Assembly: GCA_016271365.2 (NCBI GenBank)
Contig: JADMNL010000022.1
Coordinates: 221,192,501-221,256,500, forward strand
Direction: 5' to 3'
Source: Neoceratodus forsteri
Taxonomy: Eukaryota; Chordata; Ceratodontiformes; Ceratodontidae
DNA: 64,000 nucleotides
This document shows, one piece after another, positions 11,795 through 23,012 of the stretch. Every line of letters begins with the position of its first letter. Positions within the stretch are counted from its first letter, which is position 1. The notes beneath the pieces were generated by a model. The model saw only the letters and a list, made by a program, of their open reading frames with translations, was not told where the DNA came from and did not search any database. The position numbers were made by a program, and so were the translations under genes.

Positions 11795-12245
11795 TGAGGC
11801 TCCAATCCAGAGAGGAAAGCATGAATGGCAGCTTGGTCAGACCCACTGCTCCACTGATGTGGATGGAGGTTCCGGTGGTCCCGTGTGCCCCAGGTCGGTG
11901 CCACCTGCTGAGGCTCTGACCCAGGGAGGAGAGCACAAGCGATGGCTTGATCAGACCCGCCACTCCACTGATGTGGATGGAGGTTTCAGTGGTCCTGTGT
12001 GTCCCAGGTTAGTGCCACCTGAGGCTCCGATCCAGGGAGGAGAGCGCAAGTGGTGACTTGGTCAGACCTGCCACTCCGCTGATGTGGATGGAGGTTCTGT
12101 TGGTCCCGTGCACCCCAGGTCGGTACCACCTGCTGAGGCTCTCACCCAGGGAGGAGTGAATGAGCAGTGGCTTGGTCAGACCCACTGTTCCACTGATGTG
12201 GATGGAGGTTCCAGTGGTTTTGTGTGCCCCAGGTTGGTGCCACAA
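11681..12245. repeat. 114-bp minisatellite, five units
   Basis: Units start at 11681, 11795, 11909, 12020 and 12134, giving periods of 114, 114, 111 and 114 bp. Each begins tgaggctc and contains ctgatgtggatggaggtt and ccccaggt. The period is a multiple of three, so the array stays open in several frames on both strands; the encoded repeats match no domain I know. The 3-bp difference in unit 3 also keeps frame. A single related unit sits at 11039-11152. Confidence 0.93.
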
Positions 12246-13834
12246 AGTATGTCATGAGAGACTACAGTTTTGGAAGCTTGGCAGGACTCTATTAATATAC
12301 TCTGTACACATAGTGGATAAGGCTGGCCAAGAGACATTCTACAATGTCAGAGTGGTTCATCTGCATGGAGAAACAGTTCTGGCTCCACACCCAGAGTGGT
12401 ATCATTCATAAAGGTGCCACTCCCCAGGAAGTACCTGCCTGTAGATTCTTTTGCTGTGATTTTTGAGCACTCACTTAAGTAAAAAACTTTAGATATATTC
12501 ATTTTGCAATGCTTCTCATTATTTGTGCACTACACTCATTGTAGTTTTTGGTTCATGTGGAGGTTTTCCACCTCATACGTGGTGCTGCAAAAGCCTAGAA
12601 CTGCATCGCTGTAAATTGCTTTGATCTTTGCCACTCACCAGTAACCATGCCAGTATGACAAGCGAATGCAGCAATGCCAGATCAGCAATCTGCCACTGAA
12701 GTGGTAACAACCGAGAAGGAGGTACATCTCTTCTGGAGATCCAGGTTCATCTGCAGCAGCATCTAGATTCATCTCCAGCAGCTTCCAGGCTAATTTTCAG
12801 TAGCATCCAGGCTTAGGGCCCAAGATTGCATTAATCTGACCCTGGCAAGCAGGAGTAATAGGAGGCCGTGGTGAATCCTGACAGCCATGTGTACCTGGAA
12901 AAAGTGAAACATAAGTAGGGCTGAATGCTGTTTTTATCTGAATGCAGGAGTTATGGGAGGCCATGGTGAAGCCTGACGGCCATGAGCACATACAAGAAAT
13001 GGAGCATAAGTAAGGACTGTTAGCACTGAGGAAATGAGAGATTGCAGCAGTTGGAGTGCAACTGTTAGCACCGAGTACTGCATGACTGCTGATAGTGACA
13101 TACAATGGCAGCTAGAATATCACATGAGACTGAATGTTACAAGCTTGGACTGAATGCAGAAAGCATGCCAACCAGTTCCATAAGGGAGGTTAGTGGTAAT
13201 TGCTGATGCATTGTAAGTCAGGAGGCTGTGGCAGTAAAATAAACAAATAAAACTGCTAGGGATACAGGGAGAAAATGAGAACCGAAGACCAGGGAGCAGA
13301 GATGCTGCAGTGAACAAAGAACTCAGAAGGGAAGTTCTGCTTGGCTGGACCAGGTGTAAACAGTTAATGATTGTAGTTGAACTGAGTAATTGCTAAAGAT
13401 ATGGAAAACAGCAAAATGGGAGACTGAATAGCATGTTGACAGTAGGATGCTAGGAAAACTAGAAAGCCCCCAAAAAGAAGCAAAACAAAAAGAAACACAA
13501 GCACAGGAGAACAGGAGTGCAGCAGATACAAACAAAAGAGAAAAGCACAAACTGCAGCCAAGGAGAAACAAAGTAAAATACTGGCCTAGAAAAACTGGAG
13601 AAACACAAGCGAAACAGAAACCCAAAGTACAAAAGAGGTGGAAGCCAAATCCCCGAGGGGGGGCAGGGCCCAAGAGATCCTCCAGCTGCAGCAAAGAAAC
13701 AGTGTTTCTGAGTTATGCTACAGAGAGCTGACTTAAATAGCTCAGGTGCGGGGGGGGGGGGTGGCTGGTTGCTCCACTCATCGAACTGCAGGCAAGCCTT
13801 TGATAAAATTGTGAAACAATGCAAATATTTGGTG
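12246..13834. other. Unassigned 1.6 kb with a weak 95-bp duplication
   Basis: No gene is supported. A block beginning caggagtaataggaggcc at 12850 recurs diverged at 12945, a 95-bp period with two copies. Positions 13440-13640 are A-rich and purine-rich, which creates long but meaningless minus-strand ORFs rich in Phe, Leu and Cys. A run of G lies near 13748-13761. A short plus-strand stretch around 12305-12411 reads openly but is not recognised. Confidence 0.5.
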
Positions 13835-13850
13835 CTCTGAGTTATTTTCT

Positions 13851-14323
13851 TTTTTCTCCCATTTTATTCTTTCTATTGCCGACACCCCAAGCCCTGCGAG
13901 AGGGCTCACCAGGCTCCAGTGACTTGAACCCTCACCCGTGGGTGCCCCCCAACAGAGTGGGGCTGCCAAAGTGGAACTGATCATTGCTGGAGGATCAGGC
14001 ACCAGAGCTGGCTCATACATGGGGGCCGGCATTTTCTGCTTTTTAACCAATGAGAGCTGGGACATGCAATGATGCTAACGGGAAAGTGCCTGTTCCAGAT
14101 CTGCCCAATTTCAGCATGGTGCCTTGTCCCCCAGTCTCCACCAGAGGACAATCGATGCTGACACTTGGATGTCCCCCAGAGAAGGAGGCAGTCCTCTGGA
14201 TGCTTAATTTTTCTCCTCCCCTGCCAACTTCTGACAACCCGTGCCTGTTCCCAAATACGAGTCACCAGCGTTGTGTGAGGCGTGGTGTCCAGTTCCTCAA
14301 CCCTCAGCGTCACTGGGCTGGCT
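13851..14323 (-). mobile_element. SINE-A copy 1 (tRNA-derived SINE)
   Basis: On the minus strand the head reads gccagcccagtgacgctgag and continues into a tRNA-like promoter region; a related copy lies at 29619-30059. The A-rich tail end is the T-rich stretch at 13851-13875 on the plus strand. The copy is flanked by similar sequence: ctctgagttattttct at 13835-13850 and ctctgagttcttttta at 14325-14340, a probable target-site duplication. The length of about 470 bp is long for a simple tRNA SINE, so it has a substantial body. Confidence 0.75.
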
Positions 14324-14340
14324 ACTCTGAGTTCTTTTTA

Positions 14341-14785
14341 ATGCCAACACAATTGAGATAATAGTTTATTCCTTTTTCCATCTAGGTACTTAACTAGTAC
14401 TAATTTAAAAATATTCCTTCTATACCAGACACTGCTTGAGGAGGAAATAAACTTAAACTCATTCAGGCTTTCTGTAAAAAGATATTTCTGAATATTCTTT
14501 CTGTGTCTTTCTCTCTAAATTCCCTGCATACAGTTCAGTCTGCCAGGATGAGGACTCTTACTAGAAATTATGCCAGTGATATATTGCATGATCCTAGAGG
14601 AACACAGTGTAATTTAATGGCAGTTCATCTGATTTATCCTATAGTAAAACATGACATTAGTATCACAGAGAAGCAGAAGAAGTAGATGAAGAAGAAGAAT
14701 CAGCATTTCTACAGTAGTTTTCATACATGTTGTATCCCAAGACACTTTAACAAGTAATGAGAGACTGGTAGTGACGTGACAACGA
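14341..14785. other. Unassigned 0.45 kb
   Basis: A/T-rich DNA between a SINE-A copy and the tail of LINE-C. The only longer ORF (14503-14685, plus strand) has no recognisable domain. I see no structured element here. Confidence 0.4.
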
Positions 14786-16165
14786 ATTTTATTTATGTAT
14801 TTATTTATTTATTTATTTAGAATTGATAACCAATGAGAATTGGTAACCGGGAAAGGCACACTGAACTGAAGCTCATTTCCAGGTGCAACCCAGGAGAAGG
14901 CACAAAGGAGGCAGTAGTACAGCATACTACAAGGAGAATACAGCAGCAATAATTGGGTGCAAAGTAACGTGAACACAGGGTGTACAATAATAAAGGTAAA
15001 AGTGTGGTAACAGTGGTATAATCATCAAGGAGGTACAATGAGCAGCATAAAGTTAGAATGGAAAGTGTCAACAGTGCCAGGGGAATACAGGTGATAAAAT
15101 TACCCCACTGACGGTTTAAAATCAAGACCAGGCAAAAGCAAAACAGGTGGTAGAAGCAATAACAGTAGTGTAAACAGATATTGCAAGTTTGGGACCTACT
15201 TGTTATGGATTATGTGGTAAAAAAATAAAGCATAGTTACAACCAGGATAGTGGAATCAGGTTGAATCAAAACCAGACAGGGTTGAAAAGGGAAGCAGGGT
15301 CAGAGGGGGTTGGCAGGAGCAGGACAGGGTAGAGAGGAGTGTCAGCTGGCCTTTAAAGGAGAGGAGGGAGGCAGTGAGGCAGAGAGCGGATGGGAGATTG
15401 TCCCACAGGGCAGGGAAGTGATAGGTGAAAGCAGATTGCCTAGCAGTAGAGTGCAGGTGAGGAAGGGAGAAGGTGTGAGTCTCTGGTGCAAACAGCGTAG
15501 GAGGCAGGGGGAACTGGGGAGAAGTGAGAAGAGGGGTATGGAGGAAAAGAGTATTTGGAGATAAGGGAGGCACTATGATATAGGCAGTGTGAAGGAAGAT
15601 GAGGGCTGTAGAAGGCAGAGTTAACAAACCAGTGGTAAGAGCAAAAGGGGGCATTAGTAGCAAAATAGCAAAAACAGTTGCTGACAGTATCTAGTCTGGT
15701 GGGGGAGGAGAAGGGAGCAGTGTCATAGACCATATCAGTTGAACACCGAAGGCACCATTATAGTGACCAGCTCCAGGTAGACCTGGGGAGAGAGGCAGTC
15801 CTTGTTGCAATACATGGCACCAAGTTTAGGGCAGAGCTTGGAGTGAATGCCATCAGTGTGGGCAGAGAAGTCTAGTCTGCTGTCCAACCACACACCAAGG
15901 TACTTGAAAGAGGAAATTGGTTCAAAAGGGGAGCCATCCAGGGTGGGGAAGTGGGGGGGGGAGTCTGGCCAGTTTCAGATTGGTACCAAGGATCATGGAC
16001 ACTGTTTTATCAGTGCTGATCCAGAGATGGTTGGCTTGAAACCAGCACAGGATGTTGTGGAAGTCATGCTGGAGCAAAGCTTCTAAGGCAGAAGCCAAGG
16101 AACCAGTGCCATAGATGACTGTGTCATCCACATACAGTACATGTGTAACCACTCAGTCCCCCTGG
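14786..16165 (-). mobile_element. LINE-C 3' part (L2-like)
   Basis: The minus strand encodes the palm motif VLYVDDTVIYGTG and a following ILCWFQANHL stretch (16152-15922), then a C-terminal domain at 15663-15256 with RQSAFTYHFPALWDNLPSAL, the L2-style ending. The 3' UTR continues to a (TTTA)n run at 14786-14818, which is the A-rich tail of a minus-strand copy. It is 5'-truncated within RT, where it meets a CR1-a copy at about 16170-16190. Confidence 0.75.
15256..16152 (-). pseudogene. LINE-C RT palm and C-terminal domain relic
   Basis: Two frames carry recognisable pieces: 16152-15922 with the RT active-site YVDD and the region after it, and 15663-15256 with the C-terminal L2/CR1-type motif containing ALWDNLP. 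The part between (15920-15665) is frame-shifted. The upstream RT fingers are absent here; a related RT-finger fragment is found at 22101-21800. Confidence 0.7.
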
Positions 16166-16577
16166 GGTTACTAGAATACCATTAGTACTAGTATCAAAAC
16201 GAAAGAAAAAGCACTGTGGTTCTCAAAAGAAGTGGCGGGGAAGGTAAGGGAGAAAAAGATAGCATTCAGGAAGTATAAGCAAACACAGAAGGGGCAGGAC
16301 AGAGAACTGTAGTAGTTAAAGAAGAAGGAAGTGGGGAAGGCAGTCAGATTAGCAAAGGCGCAGACCTAGGAAAAGATAGCCAACTCAGGTAAGAAGGGGG
16401 ATAAAACCTTTCATAGGTACATTAGGGAGCAAAGAAAGACTGAGGCAGGGATACTGAGGCTGAATAAAGAGGAAGATGGTTGGGCAGAGAGCGACAGTGA
16501 AATAGCAGGGATACTGAACCAATACTTCTGCTTAGTATTCACAATGGAAAAGCAGGGGTAGATACCTAATCCACTAT

Positions 16578-17241
16578 CAATGGTTCCCCCACAGCTTCAG
16601 GGGGAAGGAAAGATGAAGGGCGCAAATCAGAAGAATTCACACGTAGACAGATCCTCTTGAAATTTTATGTATATTTCCTTTATTATGAATATAGGCGCAT
16701 ATCCTCTGCGTTTCACCAATATGTCATTGGCTTCCTCAGGAGATGCCTCTTAAACATTCCTTATTAAAAAAAACATATAAATATATTTAAGTGTCTATCT
16801 ACATCACTCCTCTTATATATACATAAAAGTTAGTTTGTTAATTGGTCACTCACTTCTATTCCTATATACAGGCCGATTTTGTTCACTTAGACATATTACG
16901 GTCAAAGTTGTTTCTAAAATGGAAACAGATGTTACATTAATATTATTATTCACTACTCAAATATTATACTTTCTCTTTAAAAGTTCACAGTATCTTAAAT
17001 ATATTCTATACAATTCTATAACAAAAATCCGCTGATGATTCTGTTAAAATTCAGAACCTATACTGTTTTTATCTTATTCAGCCTTTTATGTGTTCTGCAC
17101 ATCACAGTTTTAGAAAACAGGTAGATAGCCCTCTTTAAAAAACTCTTTCTGCAATGACATAATTACATACATTCACAATTTCATATTGTATGTTTACATA
17201 TACCAACACTAGACAGCTTTTAAATCAAATCTCAGTTTTTA
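16578..17241. mobile_element. Unknown 0.66-kb insertion inside CR1-a
   Basis: CR1-a is collinear on both sides of this block, so the block is an insertion. Both edges retain similar flanks (tacctaatccactatcaat near 16562 and tatctaatccagtcaat near 17241), a possible target duplication with indels. On the minus strand it holds gaggaagccaatgac followed by ttggtgaaacgc, a string style often seen near the 3' ends of Penelope- or DIRS-type elements; that link is a guess. It is A/T-rich from 16760 to 17230 and has no useful ORF. Confidence 0.55.
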
Positions 17242-17289
17242 TATCTAATCCAGTCAATAGAAGCACTCTGGATAAGGGGGTTGATATTA

Positions 17290-18815
17290 GTCCTTTCAGA
17301 GAAGAAAGGGTTCTGAAAGAACTCCTAAAACTGAAGATGGATAAAGCAGCCTGATGGGATTCACCCCAGAACTCTAAAAGAACTAAGAGAAGAACTAGTA
17401 ACACCACTGACAACCCTTTTTAATAAATTGTGGGAGGATGGTGTGGTACCTGAGGACTGGAAGAGAGTGGATGTGATTCCCCTTCACAAAAGTGGGAGCA
17501 AGACAGAGGCAGGAAGCTACAGACCTGCCAGTTTGACCTCAATGGTAGGGAAAATTATGGAATCACTTCTGAAGTAAAGAATTGTTAAGTATCTAGAGGC
17601 CAGTGGGGCACGGGACCCATGGCAGCATGGATTCACAGTGGGAAGGTCATGTCAGACAAATCTAATTGATTTCTTTGACTGGGTGACTAAAGTAGTAAAC
17701 CAGGGAGGGGTTGTGGACATGGCCTACCTAGATTTTAGCAAGGCATTTGACACAGTCCCACACAAAAGATTAATAAACAAATTAGCCAGCCTGGGAGTGG
17801 GTCCCAGGGTGGCAGCCTGGGTAAAACACTGGCTGGACAAGAGGACACAAAGGGTAATAGTAAATAGAGTCCAAGTGAAGAAAGAGCAGTTACTAGTGGG
17901 TTACTGCAGGGTTCAGTACTGGGGACAGTCCTTTTTAATGTCTTTATAAGTGACATTGCAGAGGGGCTGGAAGGAAAAGTATATCTCTTTGCAGATGACA
18001 CAAAGATCTGCCACAGGGTTGGTACGCAAGGTGGAGTGGAAAGGATGAAAAAGGATTTGGAAAGGTTGGAGGAATGGTCAACTGTATGGCAGCTTAGAAT
18101 CAATGCAAAGAAGTACAAAGTAATGCACCTGGGAAACAAAAACCCGGGGAAAGAGTACACAATGGGGGGTGAGATACTGACAACAACAAAAATGGAAAAG
18201 GACCTTGGGGTAGTCATATCAGATGACCTAAAGGTGGGCCAGCAATGTGAGAAGGCAGTAAGGAGGGCTGGGGGATACTGGGATGCATAGGGAGAGTCAT
18301 CACCAGTAGAAAACAGGAAGTTGTTGGACCTCCGTACAGACAGTTGGAAAGATCACATCTGGAGTACTGTGTACAGTTCTGGAGATCCCATCTCTGCAAA
18401 GACACAGACAGGGTGGAGGCTGTCCAGAGGATGGCAACCAAAATGTTGCAGGGTCTGCACCAGAAGACATATGAAGAAAGATTAAAGGAGCTTAAGATGT
18501 ATAGCCTTGAGGAAAGGAGGGGGGGGGGGGACATGATAGAAACTTAAATACTTCAAGGTAATCAACAAAGTTCAAGACGGTTGCCTGTTTCAGAAAAACA
18601 GATGTGTAAGAACAAGGGGGCACAATTTGAAGATAGAGGGGGAATGGCTCAGAGGTAATGTGAGGAAGTATTTCTTCACAGAGAGGGTTGTGGATGCATT
18701 GAATGGCCCTCCTGAGGAGGTCGTACAGTTAAAAACAGTGGGGGAATTCAAGAATGCATGGGACAGGCATAAGGCAATTTTAGTGGGCGGTAGGAGGAAG
18801 TATGCAGTTGGTTAA
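17290..18815 (+). pseudogene. CR1-a ORF2 RT and C-terminus relic
   Basis: RT fingers begin near 17300 (REERVLKELLKLK), with frame breaks near 17350 and 17575. A clean stretch from 17638 encodes SCQTNLIDFFDWVTKVV, AYLDFSKAFDTVPHKRL and AAWVKHWLDKRTQRVIV. The box after it (GYCRVQYWGQSF) is a frame-shifted version of GVPQGSVLGPVLF. The FADDTKIC box near 17990 and the C-terminal VDALNGPPEEVVQ region to 18815 are readable in other frames. Not functional. Confidence 0.85.
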
Positions 18816-18837
18816 CTAGGATCTGCAGCTTATCAGT

Positions 18838-20053
18838 TCTATGACTGGGTAACTAGGCAACTGGACAGGGGCCATGCAGTGGATGTCCTGTATCTGGATT
18901 TCAGTAAGGCATTCGACTCTGTGCCACATGGAAGACTGGGAAGGAAGTTAGTAGGCACAGGGGCGGGTGCAAAGCTGGTGAGATGAGTAGGAAACTGGCT
19001 TCAGGAAAGGCAACAGAGGGTGGTGGTGGGTGGGGAAGTCTCACACCCAAGGGCAGTGACGAGCGGTGTTCCACAGGGCTCGGTGATGGGACCAGTGTTG
19101 TTTGGGATATTCACTGCAGACATATCATGGGACATCAAGAGCAAGATCAGTCTGTTTGCTGATGATACCAAGGTAGTAGCGTGGTGGATGACCTAGGGGT
19201 GGCAGGGGTTGCAGGATGATCTGGCAAAGCTTGAAACCTGGTCAGACACCTGGCAACTGGGCTTTAATGCCAAAAAGTGCAAGGTGCTGCATTTGTGATG
19301 AAAGAACCAAGGAGGAGTTACCAGCTGGGGGGAGTGCAGCTAGCCCAGACAGAGAAGGAGAAGGATCTGGGTGTGCTCATTACAGGGTCAATGAACAACT
19401 TGGCACAAAGTAGGAAGGCAGCTGCAAAGGCCAACAAAATTCTGGGTTGTATTGCAAGGGGTATATCCTCAAGGAGGGAGGAGGTGATTCTGCCACTGTA
19501 TAGGTCATTAGTTAGACCACACCTGGAGTACTGCGTGCAGTACTGGCGCCCGTATCTGAAGAGGGACATTAAGTTACTGGAGGGGGTGCAGTGCAGGGTG
19601 ACAAAGATGATCAAGGGGCTGGGGGACTTATCATACAAGAGGAGGTTGAAGGAGTTGAACATGTACTCACTGGAGGAGAGGAGGGACAGGGTGACATGAT
19701 TGAAACCTTTAAATACATGAAAGGAATAAACAAGATAGGTACAGAGGGCTGTTCAAAGTAAGGAGGGAGGGCCACCAAGGGCCATGATATGAGACTGGAG
19801 GGAGGAAGGTTCAGGAGGAGATGAGGAGACACTTTTACAGAGGAGGTGGTGGCTGGGTGGAATGCGTTACCTGCAGAAGTGGTATCCAGTAGAACAGTGG
19901 ACTGCTTCAAAAGGGGATGGGACAGAACAAGGGGGAGGGTTAATGAAGGGGAAGGGTGGAAGAGAGGGGCAGCGGCAGAATAAGGGGTGCCAGCTGCACA
20001 TTCGAGCAGACTTGATAGACCTCTAGGCCTTTATCTGCTGGCAAATTTCGTAT
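18838..20053 (+). mobile_element. CR1-b copy (second CR1 lineage) nested in CR1-a
   Basis: From 18838 the plus strand encodes a related but distinct RT: FYDWVTRQLDRGHAVDVLYL, FSKAFDSVPHGRL, SGVPQGSVMGPVLF and LFADDTKVV, then a C-terminal domain (19277-19699) with RPHLEYCVQYWRPYLKRDI. Its 3' UTR ends cctttatctgctggcaaatt, a variant of the CR1-a 3' end. The 5' and 3' flanks together rebuild the interrupted CR1-a 3' UTR, so this copy inserted into CR1-a. The ORF carries stops and shifts. Confidence 0.87.
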
Positions 20054-20130
20054 GTTCATAGGGAAATAGGCAGACTAGGTGGGCCAAGCAGTCCTTATCT
20101 GCCATAAAATTCTATGTTTCTATGTCTCTA
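20054..20130 (+). mobile_element. CR1-a 3' terminus, displaced
   Basis: gggaaataggcagactaggt and the family signature gtgggccaagcagtccttatc are followed by a ctatgtttctatg tail. This is the end of the CR1-a copy that begins at 16190, separated from its body by the CR1-b insertion. Confidence 0.85.
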
Positions 20131-21285
20131 TTAGGCAAATAGGAAAAGGCTGCTGGTGGGGAGCTCATTAGGGACATCCTACATAATGGCATCATTGTTT
20201 ACTCAGCTAACCTGAGAGAAGGATGATTATATAATTTCGAACTCTTGCAGCTGCATAATCACGTTTGAATCAGCTGCTCAGGGGAAGCTTATTATGTTCA
20301 GTAAGTCTGAATTAGAGTGTCAGAGTGGCAGGAGATCTGCCAGTGGGGCTATGAAAGGGAGCCCTGGTCATTTCTCACCCTAGCTTGGTAAAATCCTTGG
20401 TTTACCTGTGAAGTGGTGGAAACTGTTTGCCTGCAGGACTCTTAGTTTCACTCCAGATGGAGTGAGAGGGACTGCAGTGTCTTGTAGAACCAAGGGGCAA
20501 TCCTCTGAAGGTCCTGAAGTTTACAGCTGCCTTACAGAAGGACTATGAATGGAATCTGACAAGCTACCAGACATGAAAAGGTGCCTTTCTGTTGTTCCTT
20601 TCATGATTGGGAGGAAGGAGCAACTAATCTGTGAGTACATAATTGGAGAATGTTCTCTCGGGAGGTGTGTGTGCCCAAGATAAGGCTAGACCACACCAGC
20701 CAGGACCCCTTTTCATCTCAGGGTGCTCATTTAAAGTAATGTTTCAGAGTCTTTAGCAATTCAGTGGGGGACTGAAGACTTTTTTTGGTGTAACCCTGAA
20801 GGAAGGCAGAGACTGTGTTTTGGGCAAAGGGTGGGAGGAACGCCATCTGGGGTTTCAATGCAGGGCTAACTGGTTTGTTGATGGGCACCAATGTCCCCTG
20901 GGCAAAGGCCAATGCCCAGGATGAAATTTAAGTATGTGGCTCAGTTCATGAGCATAAACTTTAGAAATGGAAATGAGTTTTGAAAATGGCTCAAGTATGT
21001 GGTTCAGGTTACGAGAATAATTTTTAGAAATGGAAATGTGTTCTGGAAAGTGGATGGATATGTTTCTCTGGAAAACTGTACAGCCTAGCAAATGTGTTTA
21101 TGGACAGAGAGTGTACCTGTGTTGCAATGATAGGCCATTGGAGGGTCCGCTTGTGCTTTAAAGTAACGTCTGTGAATAAAGCCATACTACACAATCCCAG
21201 TTACTGCTCTGGACATTCAGCTTATTGCTTCTGTGCAAGTGTTATTGGGGCCCCTCAGCAGTTAGATCTAGCATGCACCTAGCAT
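20131..21285. other. Unassigned 1.15 kb, possibly a solo LTR
   Basis: No coding domain. The 3' part has aataaagccat (21177-21187) followed by a T- and C-rich end before a cctcagca, an arrangement that resembles the R/U5 part of an LTR. No matching second LTR or primer-binding site was found, so the LTR reading is weak. A diverged internal duplication (tttagaaatggaaatg at about 20960 and 21025) is present. Confidence 0.25.
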
Positions 21286-21289
21286 CCTC

Positions 21290-22430
21290 TACCCTGGACA
21301 TGGTTGTAAATACAAAGGTTCATTTTTTTACTATTGTACCCCACCCCCCATTCTTTCGATAATGAGCCTGGTTTATACTCTAAAGCTAGGGGTGGTACCA
21401 ATTGAGTAATTCTGCCAAGACCAAATGCATACCATGTATTTGTCACTGGTTCTTTTTGGGGGTGCCAGCTGAGAAAAGTGGCATGGGGGTTACACATATA
21501 AATATGCAAGTTCACACAGATGGATGGAAGGTCATTTAGGAAGATTGGAAATATGATGGGTCCTAAGGTGGAGCCCAGTCTTAATGGGAAAGTGCCCACC
21601 AGGTTTACTGAAAGCAGATGACCAGAGAGACAGGAATGGAACTAGTCAACAATGGTAGCAGAGAGGCTGGCAGAGCTCAGCTTATCCAGGAAGAGAGGGT
21701 GGGCCACTTAGTCAGAGGCTTTTGCCAAGTAAATCAAGATGGCAACTGTAGTATGCCCCTGATCCATCCAAGTTAGATTGGAGTCAGTCACCCATAGCAG
21801 GAAGGAAACAGTGAAGTGATATTTGTGAAAGTCAGACTGGAAGGGAGAGAGGAAGTTGGAGGAGTAAGGGATGATGACATGTCTGGAGTACCCTAGTTTC
21901 TCTTGCAGTTTGGCAAGAGTGGGAGAAGGGAGATAGTGTAGATGTTAATGGAGAGGAGGGGTTGCTCCCTTTGTGGAGTAGGACAACCTTAGCAAACTTC
22001 CAAGAGTTAGGGGCAGCACAGAGGGAGAAAGATAGGTTGAGAAGGTTGGTAAGAGGGGAGGCAATGGCAGGGGCTGTGGGATTAAGCAGTTTAGGGTCCA
22101 AACCATTAAGGCTGGATTTGTACAGATTGAGAGAGGAAAGAGTGAGCAGAGGTCTCCTTAGGAGTTACAGGGAATAAGTGAAACCACTCTGCTGTACTGT
22201 GCTGTGCTGGGTTAGGCAGAGGCAAGGAAGCCTAAGGGTGGGATGGAGAGATAGCAGGAGGAGAGGAGGAGGGAAGAGCACAGGTAGTCAACAATGTGTT
22301 AAAGTGAGCAGCAACAGAGACTGGTGAAACATTTATCATTAGGTTGGGGGGGGCAACCAGGAGGGGGGTCAAACAGAGAATGAATGGCCTAACAGAACTT
22401 TGCTGGGGAGTTGAGATTATTCTGGAGGTT
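21290..22430 (-). mobile_element. LINE-C fragment with RT fingers
   Basis: The minus strand at 22101-21832 reads LLNLSFSLCAAPNSWKFAKV, followed by VLLHKGSNP, the L2-style RT entry. From 21700 toward 21480 the palm approach LGPIIFPIFLNDLPSIC is readable in another frame. The sequence degrades before the YADD box. Together with the 3' part at 14786-16165 it may represent one LINE-C family; the two could be halves of one copy separated by CR1 insertions, but their ends overlap slightly and do not join cleanly. Confidence 0.65.
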
Positions 22431-22870
22431 GGTTTTAAAATACTGTATAGCAGGTTGAATTAGCATCCTTTATATTTTGCGCGAGTCAACCTTCTGTACA
22501 TATTCACATCTAATAGAATTAGTGTGGATGGCTTACTCTTCAATATAATAGTACTTACAATCAGCTGTCCATTATTTTTCACTGTTTGTTGTCACTGATT
22601 GTCAACAATAGCATATATAGTAAAAATAGATGGATAGTGAAAATAACCTTCTACACAGTAGTTTGGCTTTGCAAATCAAACAGCCATTCATGCAGGAGTT
22701 TCTGAGCTTCCTGTGAGAAAGAGCTCAGAAGGGGTGTGGGACACTTTGAAGTGGTGGCCATTTCACACATCAACACCAACACACATCCTTAGGCAGTTGC
22801 TTGAAGTGATTTTATGGAAAGGGAAATGTTAGCCAGGACACTGATGAAATTCTCCCTTTCTTTCAGTAGG
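22431..22870. other. Unassigned 0.44 kb
   Basis: A/T-rich sequence with no ORF or repeat I can name, between LINE-C and the Tx1-like L1. Confidence 0.4.
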
Positions 22871-23012
22871 GAGTACCCTTGTCCATCAAAGCAAGATGGC
22901 AGATGTTGCTGCTGGAGGTGGTGGGTAAGAGGTTGAATGGGGAGATCTTCTCTATGTTTCATCCTCTGTTTCTAACCCAGCACTGCTACCCTCTAGTGTA
23001 GCAGACACTGAA

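Larger units (their letters stand above)
16190..18837 (+). mobile_element. CR1-a copy, split by two insertions
   Basis: Starts in the linker of ORF2 (positions 16196-16560 match 53608-53990), is interrupted at about 16578-17241 by unrelated DNA, then resumes with the RT domain to about 18800. The 3' UTR stops at gcttatcag (18837), where CR1-b is inserted; the missing end with the family signature resumes at 20054. This order dates the events: CR1-a first, the other two later. Confidence 0.87.

Noticed and set aside
11670..12056. 128-codon ORF across the 114-bp repeat
   Set aside because: The repeat length keeps frames open on both strands; no domain and no flanking coding signal.
12305..12411. 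Open stretch ending GETVLAPHPEWYHS
   Set aside because: It reads like protein but I cannot link it to any family, and it is preceded by satellite-derived residues; kept only as a note.
13323..13824. Long minus-strand ORFs rich in Phe, Leu, Cys (looks like membrane proteins)
   Set aside because: They mirror an A- and purine-rich plus strand (repeats of aaaacaaaaag type); three overlapping frames are open at once and none has a start context, domain or partner.
20131..21285. Solo LTR
   Set aside because: Only a polyadenylation-like signal and a CA-type end; no paired LTR, no target duplication and no clear TG start, so left as a weak suggestion.
14786..22430. A single LINE-C split by CR1 insertions
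   Set aside because: Attractive, since a 3' half and a 5' half flank the CR1 nest in the right orientation, but the two pieces overlap around the palm region and no clean junction or target duplication was found.
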